A stretch of 64,000 nucleotides of DNA, taken from Variovorax sp. PBL-H6. Its GTDB lineage: Bacteria; Pseudomonadota; Gammaproteobacteria; Burkholderiales; Burkholderiaceae_C. The position numbers were made by a program, and so were the translations under genes. Of this stretch, positions 17,168 to 25,945 are shown piece by piece. The number at the start of each line of letters is the position of its first letter. The stretch's first letter is position 1. Location: assembly GCF_901827155.1 (NCBI RefSeq), contig NZ_LR594659.1, positions 3,720,001 to 3,784,000 on the forward strand, written 5' to 3'. The notes under the pieces are model-generated. The model saw only the letters and a list, made by a program, of their open reading frames with translations, had not been told where the DNA came from and ran no database searches.

Positions 17168-18007
17168 CTAGCGCTTCGTTGAAGACGGCCGGGGCACATG
17201 CGGGATGTAAGGCGCGGAACTCCATTCAGGGCGGTCGCTGCGGGCGCTGTCGACGATGACCAAGTAGCGGCCCGGGTCTGAGACCGTCTCGCGGTCCTCT
17301 CTCAGCACCCAGAACTTCTGCCCTCCGCCCGCAAGCCGCTCGTACTCGGCATCCAGCACGCCATAGCGGTCCAGCAGCGTGTTCAGCGTGGCAGGGATGC
17401 GAACGCAGCCCTTGGACTGCGCGCTGCCGAGGCGACGCTCCAGCAGTTCCGCGTCCGTCGCGTGCATCTGCAGCCGCATCTCCATCACGGCGCCATCACC
17501 CCAGCCCTTCGGTGCAAGCTGCCAGCCGAAGTCGTAGACGCGCATGTCCCTTTCGCCATAGCCCCGGATCCCGTTGCTGTTGAAAGTCCCTTCGGCACGA
17601 AAGTCGGGATTGGACGGCGAATGATCGAACACACCCGCCGGCGTCTCGAAATGGTCGAATTCCCCGGGGCGTCCCGTGGACACCGGCGAGGCGCCGATGA
17701 AACGGTATTCGCCAACGGCGGAGCGCCAGAACAGAAGCGCCGCCTGGACCCGGGGATCGCGATCAACGACGAGCAAGTACTGTGCGTGCGACACCTCCGC
17801 ATGCGCGCCCATGAGCGCTCCGTCCGCCAGGCGCTGGTAGCGCGGTACTTCGTCGGCAGGCACATCGAGCACCTTGTCCACCCGGCTGCGATACAACGCC
17901 GCCAGTTCGGAAGGGACCGCGGGCGCCGCTACGACCGCGGCGGAGAAGAAGAGCAGCAGCGCGACGGCACCGGCCCGGACCTGACAAGGCGCGATGGGTC
18001 TGTTCAT
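17168..18007 (-). CDS. L,D-transpeptidase (YkuD) family, exported
   Basis: The 279-residue protein from ATG 18007 starts MNRPIAPCQVRAGAVALLLF with a signal peptide ending near VVAAPA; ATG 18016 is possible. The YkuD catalytic motif SKGCVRIP, with its Cys nucleophile, lies around residue 215, after MRLQMHATDAELLERR, which supplies a conserved His. SPVSTGRPGEFDHFETPAGVF is the typical strand near the active site. The family makes 3-3 peptidoglycan cross-links or attaches proteins to the wall in the periplasm. An FNR-like box 18042-18055 is unusually close to the start. Confidence 0.85.
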   Translation of the reverse strand: MNRPIAPCQVRAGAVALLLFFSAAVVAAPAVPSELAALYRSRVDKVLDVPADEVPRYQRLADGALMGAHAEVSHAQYLLVVDRDPRVQAALLFWRSAVGEYRFIGASPVSTGRPGEFDHFETPAGVFDHSPSNPDFRAEGTFNSNGIRGYGERDMRVYDFGWQLAPKGWGDGAVMEMRLQMHATDAELLERRLGSAQSKGCVRIPATLNTLLDRYGVLDAEYERLAGGGQKFWVLREDRETVSDPGRYLVIVDSARSDRPEWSSAPYIPHVPRPSSTKR

Positions 18008-18041
18008 GCAGCGCATTGTTGAACGGCCTCGCGCGCCGCGC

Positions 18042-18055
18042 TTGACGAAGATCAA
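18042..18055 (-). promoter_or_regulatory. FNR-type box near L,D-transpeptidase start
   Basis: TTGACGAAGATCAA (minus strand TTGATCTTCGTCAA) is a good site. AACAAT at 18020-18015 is 28.5 bases from its centre, but that would put the transcript start at or inside the proposed start codon. The start may therefore be wrong, the mRNA leaderless, or the site may serve as an operator. Confidence 0.45.
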
Positions 18056-18100
18056 GCAAGAGTCGACCCCCGAATCCGACAGGGCAGACGCGTGCTTCCC

Positions 18101-18114
18101 TTGATCCAGCGCAA
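18101..18114 (+). promoter_or_regulatory. FNR-like box TTGATCCAGCGCAA with -10 TACAGT (BON 2)
   Basis: The centre is 29.5 bases before TACAGT at 18137-18142. Box, spacing, -10 and a preceding TTTC are the same as at 936-977 in front of the paralogue. Confidence 0.7.
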
Positions 18115-18197
18115 CGCGGTGGCGGCGATGTCTTTCTACAGTGGCATCGACGCCTCGCAAAAAGGCCCAACCTCGATTTCACATTGAAAGGAAAGTC

Positions 18198-18851
18198 ATG
18201 AAGTCCGATACGCAACTCCGCACCGATGTCCTGGCCGAGCTCGACTGGGATCCGGCGATCAAGGCCGGCACCGTCGGCGTCACCGTCAAGGAGGGCGTGG
18301 TCACGTTGACAGGCCATCTTGGCAGCCATGCCGAAAAGATCGCCGCCGAACGCGCCGCGCAACGTGTCGGGGGCGTCAAAGCGCTGGCGGTCGAGATGAC
18401 GGTCAAGCTGCCCGCGGGCGATGAGCGCACGGATTCAGACGTTGCCCGGGCCGTGGAGCACGCGCTCGAATGGAGCATCCTCGTGCCGAAGGGAAAGATC
18501 AAGCCGATCGTCGAGAGCGGCTGGGTAACGCTGAACGGCGAGGTCGACTGGGAGTACCAGCGCCGTGCAGCGGAGCACGCGGTCCGTCACCTGATGGGCG
18601 TCACGGGCATCTCGAACCTGGTCAAGATCTCTCCGAAGCTGCATGCCGCGGACATCGAAAAGAAGCTGCGGGAAGCGTTGGCCCGGCAGGCGCAGCGCGA
18701 GAGCGATCGCATCCGGATCTCGGTCGACGGGTCCAGGATCGCGCTGCGCGGCAGCGTTCATTCCTTCGCAGAGCTCTATGCGGTCCGCAATGCCGCCTGG
18801 TCGGTGCCGGGCGTGACCTCGGTCGAGAACGAGCTGGTGGTCCTGGACTGA
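18198..18851 (+). CDS. Three-BON-domain protein (paralogue 2)
   Basis: The 217-residue protein starts MKSDTQLRTDVLAELDWDPA; GAAAGGAAAG precedes ATG 18198. Three BON repeats have the same borders as in 1047-1700, with cores VGVTVKEGVVTLTGHLGSH, ESGWVTLNGEVDWEYQRR and RIALRGSVHSFAEL. Length is exactly the same as paralogue 1 and most motifs are conserved, so this is a duplication with its promoter. No signal peptide. Lipid or surface binding under stress is inferred from BON proteins such as OsmY. Confidence 0.85.
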   Translation: MKSDTQLRTDVLAELDWDPAIKAGTVGVTVKEGVVTLTGHLGSHAEKIAAERAAQRVGGVKALAVEMTVKLPAGDERTDSDVARAVEHALEWSILVPKGKIKPIVESGWVTLNGEVDWEYQRRAAEHAVRHLMGVTGISNLVKISPKLHAADIEKKLREALARQAQRESDRIRISVDGSRIALRGSVHSFAELYAVRNAAWSVPGVTSVENELVVLD

Positions 18852-18878
18852 AGCCACTCCGGATGACGGCTCCAAGCC

Positions 18879-19142
18879 ATGAAGAAGCGCTCGACTCCCA
18901 GTCCCTCCACCGCACGCGCACAAAGGCGCCGGGGACGATCGCCGTTGCCTCCCGGCGACGCTGCGGGCGAAGCGATCAGCAGCACGCGGCGTGGGGCGTG
19001 GGAGCCGGATCGGATCGATATCGAGCGGCCCAACGAGGGGCATGGCCATTCCATCGAGAAGGCGGCGCGCGACGCCGAAGCAGGAGGCATCGAAGCGCCT
19101 GAATCTCTCTCGGAAGAGAGGAAGTCCTCGCCTTTCGAATAG
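18879..19142 (+). CDS. Hypothetical protein, 87 residues, low-complexity charged
   Basis: ATG 18879 is 27 bases after the BON gene stop. The product is Arg/Ser/Pro-rich at the start (MKKRSTPSPSTARAQRRRGR) and acidic later (IEKAARDAEAGGIEAPES), with no hydrophobic segment. It is probably disordered. Nothing is recognised, and the gene is uncertain; distance to the BON gene would allow co-transcription. The following 19143-19265 shows no feature. Confidence 0.4.
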   Translation: MKKRSTPSPSTARAQRRRGRSPLPPGDAAGEAISSTRRGAWEPDRIDIERPNEGHGHSIEKAARDAEAGGIEAPESLSEERKSSPFE

Positions 19143-19265
19143 CCCCGAAGCCGCGAAGCGCCTCCTGCTCGGCATGCCGGGCCAGCGCTTCGCCGATTCG
19201 CGCGGCGCAAGCTTGACGTACCCACAAGCCGCGCCAGCAGTGCCCCTCCGACGCGGCAGCTGGCC

Positions 19266-21854
19266 CTACTCGCTTCGCCCTGCATGGATGGCCATGTCAC
19301 TCGGCGCACCACCGACGCTGACGCGCCATCGCTTGACGAACTCGAACCAGCGCCAACTCAAGGCCGATATGCTCAGCGCCGCCAGCACGAGCGACGGCGA
19401 CGGCCGAGCGAACGCGAACAGGCGAGTGACGGCAGGCACGGCGAGCACGACGCCCAGGAGCAGGATGGCGCCCAACACGATCCAGCCGAACTGCCGGGTG
19501 GGCTCGCCGTGGCCGCGCCAGGCGCTTCGGCCCCATGAGCGATTGCTCTGGATCAGCGCCAGGTTGGACAGTACAAGGGCCGAAAAGGTCAAGGTCCGAG
19601 CCACTTCGTCGCGATCAGACGGAACAAGGTGCCGGCTGGCGGCGTAGACGGTCAACAGCAGCGCCAGCAAGCCTGCGCCTTGCCATAGCCCCCGCACGAC
19701 AACGGATCGCTCGAACAGGCCTTGATGTGCAGGGCGGGGAGCGACCTTCATGGCGCCCGGCTCCGGCGGCTGGGCCTCGAACACCATGGAGCAGGCCGGG
19801 TCGATGATCAGCTGCAGGAACACGATGTGAACCGGCATCAGCAGCATCGGCCAGCCCAGCAATACCGGCAGCACCGACAGGCCGACGATCGGCACGTGCG
19901 CGGCTATCACGAAGACCATCGCTTTGCGCAGGTTGGCGAACACACGGCGCCCGTAGCGAACCGCCGTGACCAGCGAGGCAAAGTCGTCGGTCAGCAGGAC
20001 CAGCGCAGCCGCCTCGCGCGCCACCTCCGTGCCCCGCGCGCCCATCGCCACGCCGATGGCGGCTGCCTTCAGCGCGGGTGCGTCATTGACGCCATCGCCG
20101 GTCATTGCGACTACATCGCCCCTTGCGGCAAACGCCCGCACGATGCGCAGCTTCTGTTCGGGTTGGACGCGCGAGAAGATGCAGGTGTCAGCCAGGCGCG
20201 CGGCGAGCGCCTCATCCGTAAGCGATGCAAGCTCGACCCCGCTGATGACCGGCGTGTCGGCTTGCATGCCGGCCTGGCGAGCCACCGAAAGCGCCGTCGC
20301 CGAATGGTCGCCTGTCATCATCACCACGCGGATGCCGGCAACGCGGCACTCGGCGATGGACTGCGCCACATGGGGTCGCAGCGGGTCTTCAAGCCCGAGG
20401 AGCCCCAGGAACTGGAACTCGAAATCATGCTGGATCTCGGGCAGCGAGGCTGCGCCGAAGGTGGCTTGCGCCACACCCAGTACGCGCAGGCCGTCCTGCG
20501 CCATTGCTCGCACCTGCGCGGCCACGCTGGCACTCCGCCCCGGGTCCATGTGGCACAGGTCGACGATGGCTTCCGGCGCGCCTTTGGCCGCGATGAGCCG
20601 GTCGCGCTGATCCGGCGACTGCCACACGCGCGACATGGCCAGCATCCCTGGAGACAAGGGATAGTCGTCCACAAGCGTCCATTCGGCGTGCAAGTGCTCC
20701 GTGCCGGCGAGCAGGTCCCTCCCGGCAGCGACGATGGCCGCCTCCATCGGATCAAAGGTCCGTCGATGGCTGGCGAGCACGGCGTACTCCAGGACACCAT
20801 GCAGCTCCTCCTGCAGTGCGCCACCGGCCATTTGCAGCCGGTCATAGACCGCCGCCTCGGACCACAGGCGTCTGATGGACATCCGGTTGACGGTGAGCGT
20901 GCCGGTCTTGTCCACGCACAGCACGGTGGTGCCGCCGAGCCGTTCGATGGCGGGAATGCTCTTCACGAGAACCTTCTCGCGCGCCAGCCTCCAGGCGCCC
21001 AAGCCAAGGAAGAGCGTGAGGACCAGCGGAAGCTCTTCCGGCAGGATCGCCATGGCAAGCGTGAGCCCCGCCAGTACCCCCTGCAGCCACTCGCCCCGGC
21101 TGATGCCGTGCGCGACGACGAGGACACCGGCCAGCGCGAGGCCGATGGCGACCATCTGCTTGACGATGCGGCGCGTCTCCAGCTGGATCGGCGTGGATAC
21201 GGCCGCGACGTTCGCGAGCGACTGACCGATGCGCCCCAGCGCGCTGCGGGCGCCGGTGGCAATCACGCAACCGAGCCCGGCTCCTCGCGTCACCAGAGTG
21301 CCGGAGAACGCCTTCGAAGTGTCCTCGGTCGTCCTCGATGGCGAAGGCTCCTTCCCCACTGGCATGGACTCGCCGGTCAGCAGCGACTCGTCGATGGCGA
21401 GATCGGTCGCATGGACGAGATCCATGTCAGCGGGGACGCGGTCACCTTCGTTCAGCAGCACGACGTCGCCGACCACCAGCTCGCGCGCAGGAACGCGGTG
21501 CGCTGTCGCGCCGCGAAGGACCATGGCCTGCGGGCTGGCCAGCTCGCGCAATGCATCGAGCGCGCGTTCGCTGCGCCGCTGTTGAAAGAAGCTGATGGCC
21601 ATGACCACGGTGACGAAGCCGAGGAGCATCAGTGCTTCGTGGGCATCGCCGAGCACCATGTAGATGCCCCCGCACGCCACCAGCAGCAGGAACATCGGCT
21701 CGGATGCCACCTCGCGCGCCACCCTCAGCATCCCGCGTGGGCGCGAAACCGGCAGTTCGTTCGGGCCGTCTCGCTTCAGCCGATACGCCGCCTCCGCCTC
21801 GTTCAGCCCGCCCGGCACGGGCGCGGACACCGGTCCTCGCGAGCGCTCGTTCAT
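19266..21854 (-). CDS. P-type cation ATPase, PacL/PMA-like (type II)
   Basis: The 862-residue pump starts MNERSRGPVSAPVPGGLNEA. The N-terminal domain is followed by actuator motif LTGESMPVGKEP, M4 motif PEELP, phosphorylation site CVDKTGTLT with Asp near residue 315, hinge MTGDGVNDAPALKAA, and six C-terminal helices. It is an integral inner-membrane protein moving a cation (Ca2+, H+ or another) by ATP hydrolysis; specificity cannot be read. It differs from the MgtA-like pump at 10974. ATG 21854 was chosen because the upstream extension lacks family features. It overlaps the stop of a small proline-rich upstream frame (ATGA). The FNR-like box 21967-21980 is upstream. Confidence 0.9.
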   Translation of the reverse strand: MNERSRGPVSAPVPGGLNEAEAAYRLKRDGPNELPVSRPRGMLRVAREVASEPMFLLLVACGGIYMVLGDAHEALMLLGFVTVVMAISFFQQRRSERALDALRELASPQAMVLRGATAHRVPARELVVGDVVLLNEGDRVPADMDLVHATDLAIDESLLTGESMPVGKEPSPSRTTEDTSKAFSGTLVTRGAGLGCVIATGARSALGRIGQSLANVAAVSTPIQLETRRIVKQMVAIGLALAGVLVVAHGISRGEWLQGVLAGLTLAMAILPEELPLVLTLFLGLGAWRLAREKVLVKSIPAIERLGGTTVLCVDKTGTLTVNRMSIRRLWSEAAVYDRLQMAGGALQEELHGVLEYAVLASHRRTFDPMEAAIVAAGRDLLAGTEHLHAEWTLVDDYPLSPGMLAMSRVWQSPDQRDRLIAAKGAPEAIVDLCHMDPGRSASVAAQVRAMAQDGLRVLGVAQATFGAASLPEIQHDFEFQFLGLLGLEDPLRPHVAQSIAECRVAGIRVVMMTGDHSATALSVARQAGMQADTPVISGVELASLTDEALAARLADTCIFSRVQPEQKLRIVRAFAARGDVVAMTGDGVNDAPALKAAAIGVAMGARGTEVAREAAALVLLTDDFASLVTAVRYGRRVFANLRKAMVFVIAAHVPIVGLSVLPVLLGWPMLLMPVHIVFLQLIIDPACSMVFEAQPPEPGAMKVAPRPAHQGLFERSVVVRGLWQGAGLLALLLTVYAASRHLVPSDRDEVARTLTFSALVLSNLALIQSNRSWGRSAWRGHGEPTRQFGWIVLGAILLLGVVLAVPAVTRLFAFARPSPSLVLAALSISALSWRWFEFVKRWRVSVGGAPSDMAIHAGRSE

Positions 21855-21907
21855 CGATACCGCGGCGGCTCCGGTGCCTCGACTCGCATCGCGAAAAGAA
21901 TCTTCAT
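21851..21907 (-). CDS. Possible 18-residue proline-rich leader peptide
   Basis: The frame MKILFAMRVEAPEPPRYR stops in the ATGA overlap with the ATPase start. The Pro/Glu/Arg end resembles mgtL-type leader peptides by composition only. The ribosome site is weak (AGAG). Alternatively it is chance. Confidence 0.3.
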   Translation of the reverse strand: MKILFAMRVEAPEPPRYR

Positions 21908-21966
21908 GGCTTGACTCTGGTTGAACTCGAGTCGTCCGATGATCGTCGCGAGCGTGTCGATCTTCC

Positions 21967-21980
21967 TTGCGCCAGATCAA
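21967..21980. promoter_or_regulatory. FNR-like box between ATPase 2 and DUF883
   Basis: The plus strand reads TTGCGCCAGATCAA. Leftward, GATCAT (21944-21939) starts 29.5 bases from the centre; rightward, GACACT (22003-22008) is also 29.5 bases away. The CGCAA half faces the ATPase. Dual control is possible. Confidence 0.55.
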
Positions 21981-22079
21981 GGCGCAAGATATCGCGGGTG
22001 TCGACACTGCGACGAGGGCCATCGAGGCGCGCTGCCATGGCCTGCACCACCCATCCATCCTCAACGAAGGAGACATGCA

Positions 22080-22343
22080 ATGAGCGAGACCCTGCAGCAG
22101 GAGCCCACCACTTGCATCACCGGTTCGAATGCCGCTTGCCGCGGCGCCGACCTGCGCACCAGGCTCGACGATACCTTGCATGACGTGCGTGCACAGTTCG
22201 GCGAGTTGCAGGACACGAGCTTGCGGAAGGCGCGCGAGGCCATGCGCTCCGCCGACGCGTCCGTCCACCAGCACCCCTACGGGGTACTTGCGGCCGTGGC
22301 GGTCACAGGCCTGCTCGTCGGCTTCCTGGCCGCCCGGCGCTGA
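22080..22343 (+). CDS. DUF883 (ElaB/YqjD-like) C-tail-anchored protein
   Basis: GAAGGAG precedes ATG 22080. The 87-residue product has a soluble helical part (RLDDTLHDVRAQFGELQDTS) and one C-terminal membrane helix starting at HPYGVLAAVAVTGLLVGFLA, ending in RR. This is the DUF883 pattern; E. coli YqjD and ElaB bind ribosomes at the inner membrane in stationary phase. No cysteine or enzyme motif is relevant. It probably shares the 21967 promoter region with the divergent ATPase and may be co-transcribed with the following gene. Confidence 0.85.
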   Translation: MSETLQQEPTTCITGSNAACRGADLRTRLDDTLHDVRAQFGELQDTSLRKAREAMRSADASVHQHPYGVLAAVAVTGLLVGFLAARR

Positions 22344-22422
22344 GCTGTCCGGCTTCCTTTCGGGAAGTGGCCATGGCGGCCCGACCCTCGAAAGGCAAGC
22401 TGGACCGGCTGGCTCCACTGCC

Positions 22423-23865
22423 ATGCTGTCCTTCGATCCCTGGCTCGCCGGCACGGTGGCAGCGCAAGTCGCCGCTGCCGGCCATGCCGATGGCGATGCC
22501 CTGACGGCACTTCGGGCGCGGCGCCTTGGCGAACTCGTCGAGTCCGCCGCAAACCGTTCTCCCTTCTATGGGCGTCTACTCGCGGGCCACCGTACCGGCC
22601 CCGTTCGTCTGACCGATCTGCCCATCCTGCACAAGAGTGAGCTGATGGCACATTTCGACGAATGGGTCACCGATCCGGAGGTGCGGCTGGAAGACCTGCG
22701 CCACTTCGTCTCGGACCCGGCATCGATCGGAATGCCCTTCGGGGACGACGCATACACCGTGTGGGAAAGTTCCGGCAGCAGCGGCGAACCGTGCATCTTC
22801 GTACAGGACCGCAAGGCCATGGCCGTCTACGATGCGCTGGAAGCGCTGCGCAGGCCACCGCTGCGGCCCTTGCGCCGCTGGATGGATCCGTGGTGCCTTG
22901 GCGAACGCATCGCCTTCGTTGGGGCGACAACCGGGCATTTCGCGAGCACGGTCTCGGTGGCGCGCCTGCAGCGGCTGAACCAAGTTCTCGCGCCGCGCCT
23001 CCACAATGTGTCCTTTCTTCAGCCCATGTCGCAGCTGGTTGAAGACTTGAACCGCATCGCTCCCACCGTGATTGCCACGTACCCGAGCGCAGCGGTGTTG
23101 CTGGCGCAAGAGCAGCTTGCCGGTCGCTTGCACATCGCGGCGCAGGAGGTATGGACCGGCGGCGAGGGTCTTTCCGACGCCATGCGACGACTCGTCGAGG
23201 CAGCCTTCCACTGTCCAGTCGCGAACAGCTACGGCGCGTCCGAATTCCTGTCGCTCGCCTTCGAGTGCCCCTTGGGCCACTTGCACCTGAACGGCGACTG
23301 GGCGATCCTCGAATCGGTGGACGACGAAGGGCGTGCCGTCCCGTGCGACACAGCGGGTGCAACGGTGCTTCTCACCAATCTCGCCAATCACCTGCAGCCG
23401 CTCATCCGCTACGACCTTGGTGACCGCGTGACGCTGCACACCGATCCGTGTCCCTGCGGATCGCATCTTCCTGTCATTGACGTGGAGGGCCGCTGCGACG
23501 AGACCCTCCAGCTCGGCCGCGGCCCCGGCCACCTCGTCTCCCTTCTTCCGCTGGCCCTGAGCACGGTCCTGGAGAGCGAAGCCGGCTTGTTCGACTTTCA
23601 ACTGGTGCAGGAGGGGCCGTCCGAGCTCCTGCTGCGCACCAGCCTGCACGGCGCAGACGCCGCGGCCGCGCTGGAACACGGCCGCGGTGCGCTCGAGGTC
23701 TTCCTGCGCGCCCAGGGCGCGCAAGGAATTCGTATCCGTTGCCGAAGCGCGGAGCCCGCACTGTACGGCCGCAGCGGCAAGGTCCAGCGGGTCATCGCGG
23801 CACCACAGTGGCGCGCAATCCTCCTGGGCGAACGGAGCCGGCCACCCCACGTGCGTGAATGTTGA
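22423..23865 (+). CDS. Phenylacetate-CoA ligase-like adenylate-forming enzyme
   Basis: The 480-residue protein from ATG 22423 starts MLSFDPWLAGTVAAQVAAAG. PaaK-like features are ANRSPFYGRLL near 45, AMP-binding loop WESSGSSGEPCIF near 110, ANSYGASEFLSLAFECPLGH near 270, and LIRYDLGDRV plus a CPCG near 330-350. It lacks an obvious ribosome site. The family activates a carboxylate to acyl-AMP and often to acyl-CoA; the substrate here is unknown. There is no paa gene nearby. It sits among stress genes, and the next usp FNR-like box overlaps its stop codon. Confidence 0.8.
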   Translation: MLSFDPWLAGTVAAQVAAAGHADGDALTALRARRLGELVESAANRSPFYGRLLAGHRTGPVRLTDLPILHKSELMAHFDEWVTDPEVRLEDLRHFVSDPASIGMPFGDDAYTVWESSGSSGEPCIFVQDRKAMAVYDALEALRRPPLRPLRRWMDPWCLGERIAFVGATTGHFASTVSVARLQRLNQVLAPRLHNVSFLQPMSQLVEDLNRIAPTVIATYPSAAVLLAQEQLAGRLHIAAQEVWTGGEGLSDAMRRLVEAAFHCPVANSYGASEFLSLAFECPLGHLHLNGDWAILESVDDEGRAVPCDTAGATVLLTNLANHLQPLIRYDLGDRVTLHTDPCPCGSHLPVIDVEGRCDETLQLGRGPGHLVSLLPLALSTVLESEAGLFDFQLVQEGPSELLLRTSLHGADAAAALEHGRGALEVFLRAQGAQGIRIRCRSAEPALYGRSGKVQRVIAAPQWRAILLGERSRPPHVREC

Positions 23866-23875
23866 TACAGCGCAA
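23862..23875 (+). promoter_or_regulatory. FNR-like box TTGATACAGCGCAA
   Basis: It overlaps the TGA of the preceding adenylating-enzyme gene. AACAAT at 23898-23903 starts exactly 29.5 bases from the centre. It would drive usp at 23969. Confidence 0.65.
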
Positions 23876-23968
23876 GCGCCGCGATGCGCCTGCAGCGAAC
23901 AATGAACCGGCTCGTCGACCTGGCCGACGGCGGGCAAGTTCAAGACGGCCGACGAACGAGGGAAAGCC

Positions 23969-24424
23969 ATGTACCAACATATTCTGGTTCCGCTGGACGG
24001 CAGTGCCACCGCCGAGCGCGGCCTGCGCGAAGCCATACGGCTCGCCGCCGAGCAGAAGAGCAAGCTGCGCCTGTTGCACGTCATCGATGACTTTCCGATG
24101 CTCATGGAGATGTCGGCGGTCTCCAGCTTCGACGCGTCGATGCGCAAGGTTCGCGAGTACGGCCAGGAGGTGCTGTCCAAGGCACAGGCCGCAGCCGCTG
24201 CGGCCGATGTTCAGGCGGAGACGGTTCTGCGGGAGGTGACGCAAGGCCGCATCGCGGATGTCGTGATCGACGAGGCGCGCAGCTCGAGCTGCGACCTGAT
24301 CGTCATGGGCACGCATGGGCGGCGCGGCTTCAGCAGGCTGGCGCTCGGCAGCGACGCCGATCTGGTGGTGCGGCAGAGCCGGGTACCCGTCCTGCTGCTA
24401 CGTGAAGATCCGGAACAGTCCTGA
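23969..24424 (+). CDS. Universal stress protein, single UspA domain
   Basis: The 151-residue product starts [20 protein letters not shown], with GAGGGAAAG before ATG. The nucleotide-binding pattern [16 protein letters not shown] lies near 113-128. It is a paralogue of 15359-15865. The protease gene starts 14 bases after its stop, so both are probably on one transcript from the FNR-like promoter. Confidence 0.93.
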   Translation: MYQHILVPLDGSATAERGLREAIRLAAEQKSKLRLLHVIDDFPMLMEMSAVSSFDASMRKVREYGQEVLSKAQAAAAAADVQAETVLREVTQGRIADVVIDEARSSSCDLIVMGTHGRRGFSRLALGSDADLVVRQSRVPVLLLREDPEQS

Positions 24425-24437
24425 CGCGCACCGAACC

Positions 24438-25874
24438 GTGCGACAGCCACGCCAATTCCTCTGCGCCCTCGCCTGCGCCTGCCTGCTCTATGGCTGCGCC
24501 ATCAGTCCGGCACAGGTCCCGCCGGCAAGCAGCGAATCCTCCGCCCGGCAGGCGACGGCGTTCTCGACGCTGGTCGCGAGCCGCAGCGCGACGGTGGTGG
24601 ACATCAGCACCCTGCGCATCGGGCGCGATGAGAGCGAAGGCGACATGGGCCTGGAGTTCGCGCCGGAGAACGATTTCGCGGACCGGCTTGCCTGGCCCCT
24701 TCCGGCGAGCGCGAGGATCAGCCAGATCCGCGATCTGGCCTCGGGCATCATCGTCTCCAGCGACGGGCTCATCCTCACCAGCGCGCATGTCGTCAGCCAG
24801 GTCGACGAGGCGCAGATCCGCCTGGACGACGGGCGCCGATTCACGGCCCGTCTGGTCGGCAGCGATCGGCAGACCGATGTCGCGTTGCTGAAGATCGACG
24901 CAGAGGGGCTTCCGGTTGCGGTCATCGGCGATTCGTCGCAGCTGTTGACGGGCGATTGGGTCGCAGCCATCGGCGCACCGTTCGGGTTTCATGGAACCGT
25001 TACCACCGGCGTGGTGAGTGCCAAGGATCGACTCATCGCAGGCGCCGGCGAGATCCCGTTCATCCAGACCGATGTCGCGATCAATCCAGGCAGCTCCGGC
25101 AGTCCGCTATTCAACAGCCGGGGCGAAGTGGTGGCGATCAACTCCATGATCTACAGCGGCAGCGGCGGCTACATGGGCCTTTCGTTCGCAGTGCCGATCA
25201 ATCTCGCCATGGCCATTGCGGCTCAGTTGCGCACCACCGGCTCCGTGCGCCGGGCACACCTTGGCGCCGAGCTCCAGGAAATGACGCCCCTGCTGGCCGA
25301 GTCGTTCGGCCTTGCGCGATCGAGCGGCGCACTGGTCGTCAACGTGGACCCGGACAGTCCCGCCCGGCGCGCGGGGCTGGCGGCCGGCGACATCGTGACT
25401 GCGATCGACGGCGCGCGCTTGGCGCATTTCTCCGAGTTGCTGCAGCAGATTGCCGGGCGAACACCCGGCACGCGGAGTCGACTCGAGCTCTGGCGCCGCG
25501 GCGAGACGCACACGATCTGGGTCACCCTTTCCGAGCAGCCGGGCGCACGGCTCCCCTCACCCGTCAACACCGAGCCCCCATGGAACGATGGCCTGGGCCT
25601 GAGTCTCGGGGAGCTCTCCGCCGGAACGCGCCAGCAGCTTCGCATCGACGCCGGGCTGCTGGTGCGCGAATCAAGCGGGCTCGCCCGCAGCGAGGGCATC
25701 CGGGCGGGCGACCTGATCATCGCCATCAATGACCAGCGCCTCGAACGCGTGGACGACTTCCGGCAGGCCCTGTCGCACGTGAAAACGGGCCGGACCGTCG
25801 CATTGCTCGTCATGCGCGATCGCCGCCTGGCCTACGTGCCGGTCAAGATTTCCACACGGGCCGTGCCGCGCTGA
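24438..25874 (+). CDS. HtrA/Deg-family serine protease, predicted lipoprotein
   Basis: The 478-residue protein begins at GTG 24438, chosen because the sequence then reads as a lipoprotein signal ([14 protein letters not shown], lipobox Cys near residue 20); upstream in-frame codons overlap usp. The trypsin-like domain has His-117 in LTSAHVV, Asp-147 in TDVALLKI and Ser-220 in NPGSSGSP. Two PDZ domains follow, about 285-375 and 390-475. The family degrades misfolded periplasmic proteins. Lipid anchoring is uncommon and is inferred. An acidic insertion ([17 protein letters not shown]) precedes the protease core. Confidence 0.9.
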   Translation: MRQPRQFLCALACACLLYGCAISPAQVPPASSESSARQATAFSTLVASRSATVVDISTLRIGRDESEGDMGLEFAPENDFADRLAWPLPASARISQIRDLASGIIVSSDGLILTSAHVVSQVDEAQIRLDDGRRFTARLVGSDRQTDVALLKIDAEGLPVAVIGDSSQLLTGDWVAAIGAPFGFHGTVTTGVVSAKDRLIAGAGEIPFIQTDVAINPGSSGSPLFNSRGEVVAINSMIYSGSGGYMGLSFAVPINLAMAIAAQLRTTGSVRRAHLGAELQEMTPLLAESFGLARSSGALVVNVDPDSPARRAGLAAGDIVTAIDGARLAHFSELLQQIAGRTPGTRSRLELWRRGETHTIWVTLSEQPGARLPSPVNTEPPWNDGLGLSLGELSAGTRQQLRIDAGLLVRESSGLARSEGIRAGDLIIAINDQRLERVDDFRQALSHVKTGRTVALLVMRDRRLAYVPVKISTRAVPR

Positions 25875-25945
25875 TCGGCCAGGCGCGCCCGCGGCCCCTT
25901 GCGCTTGGCCTGAAGCAAGGGCTGTCGACCTCCCGGGGACGAACA

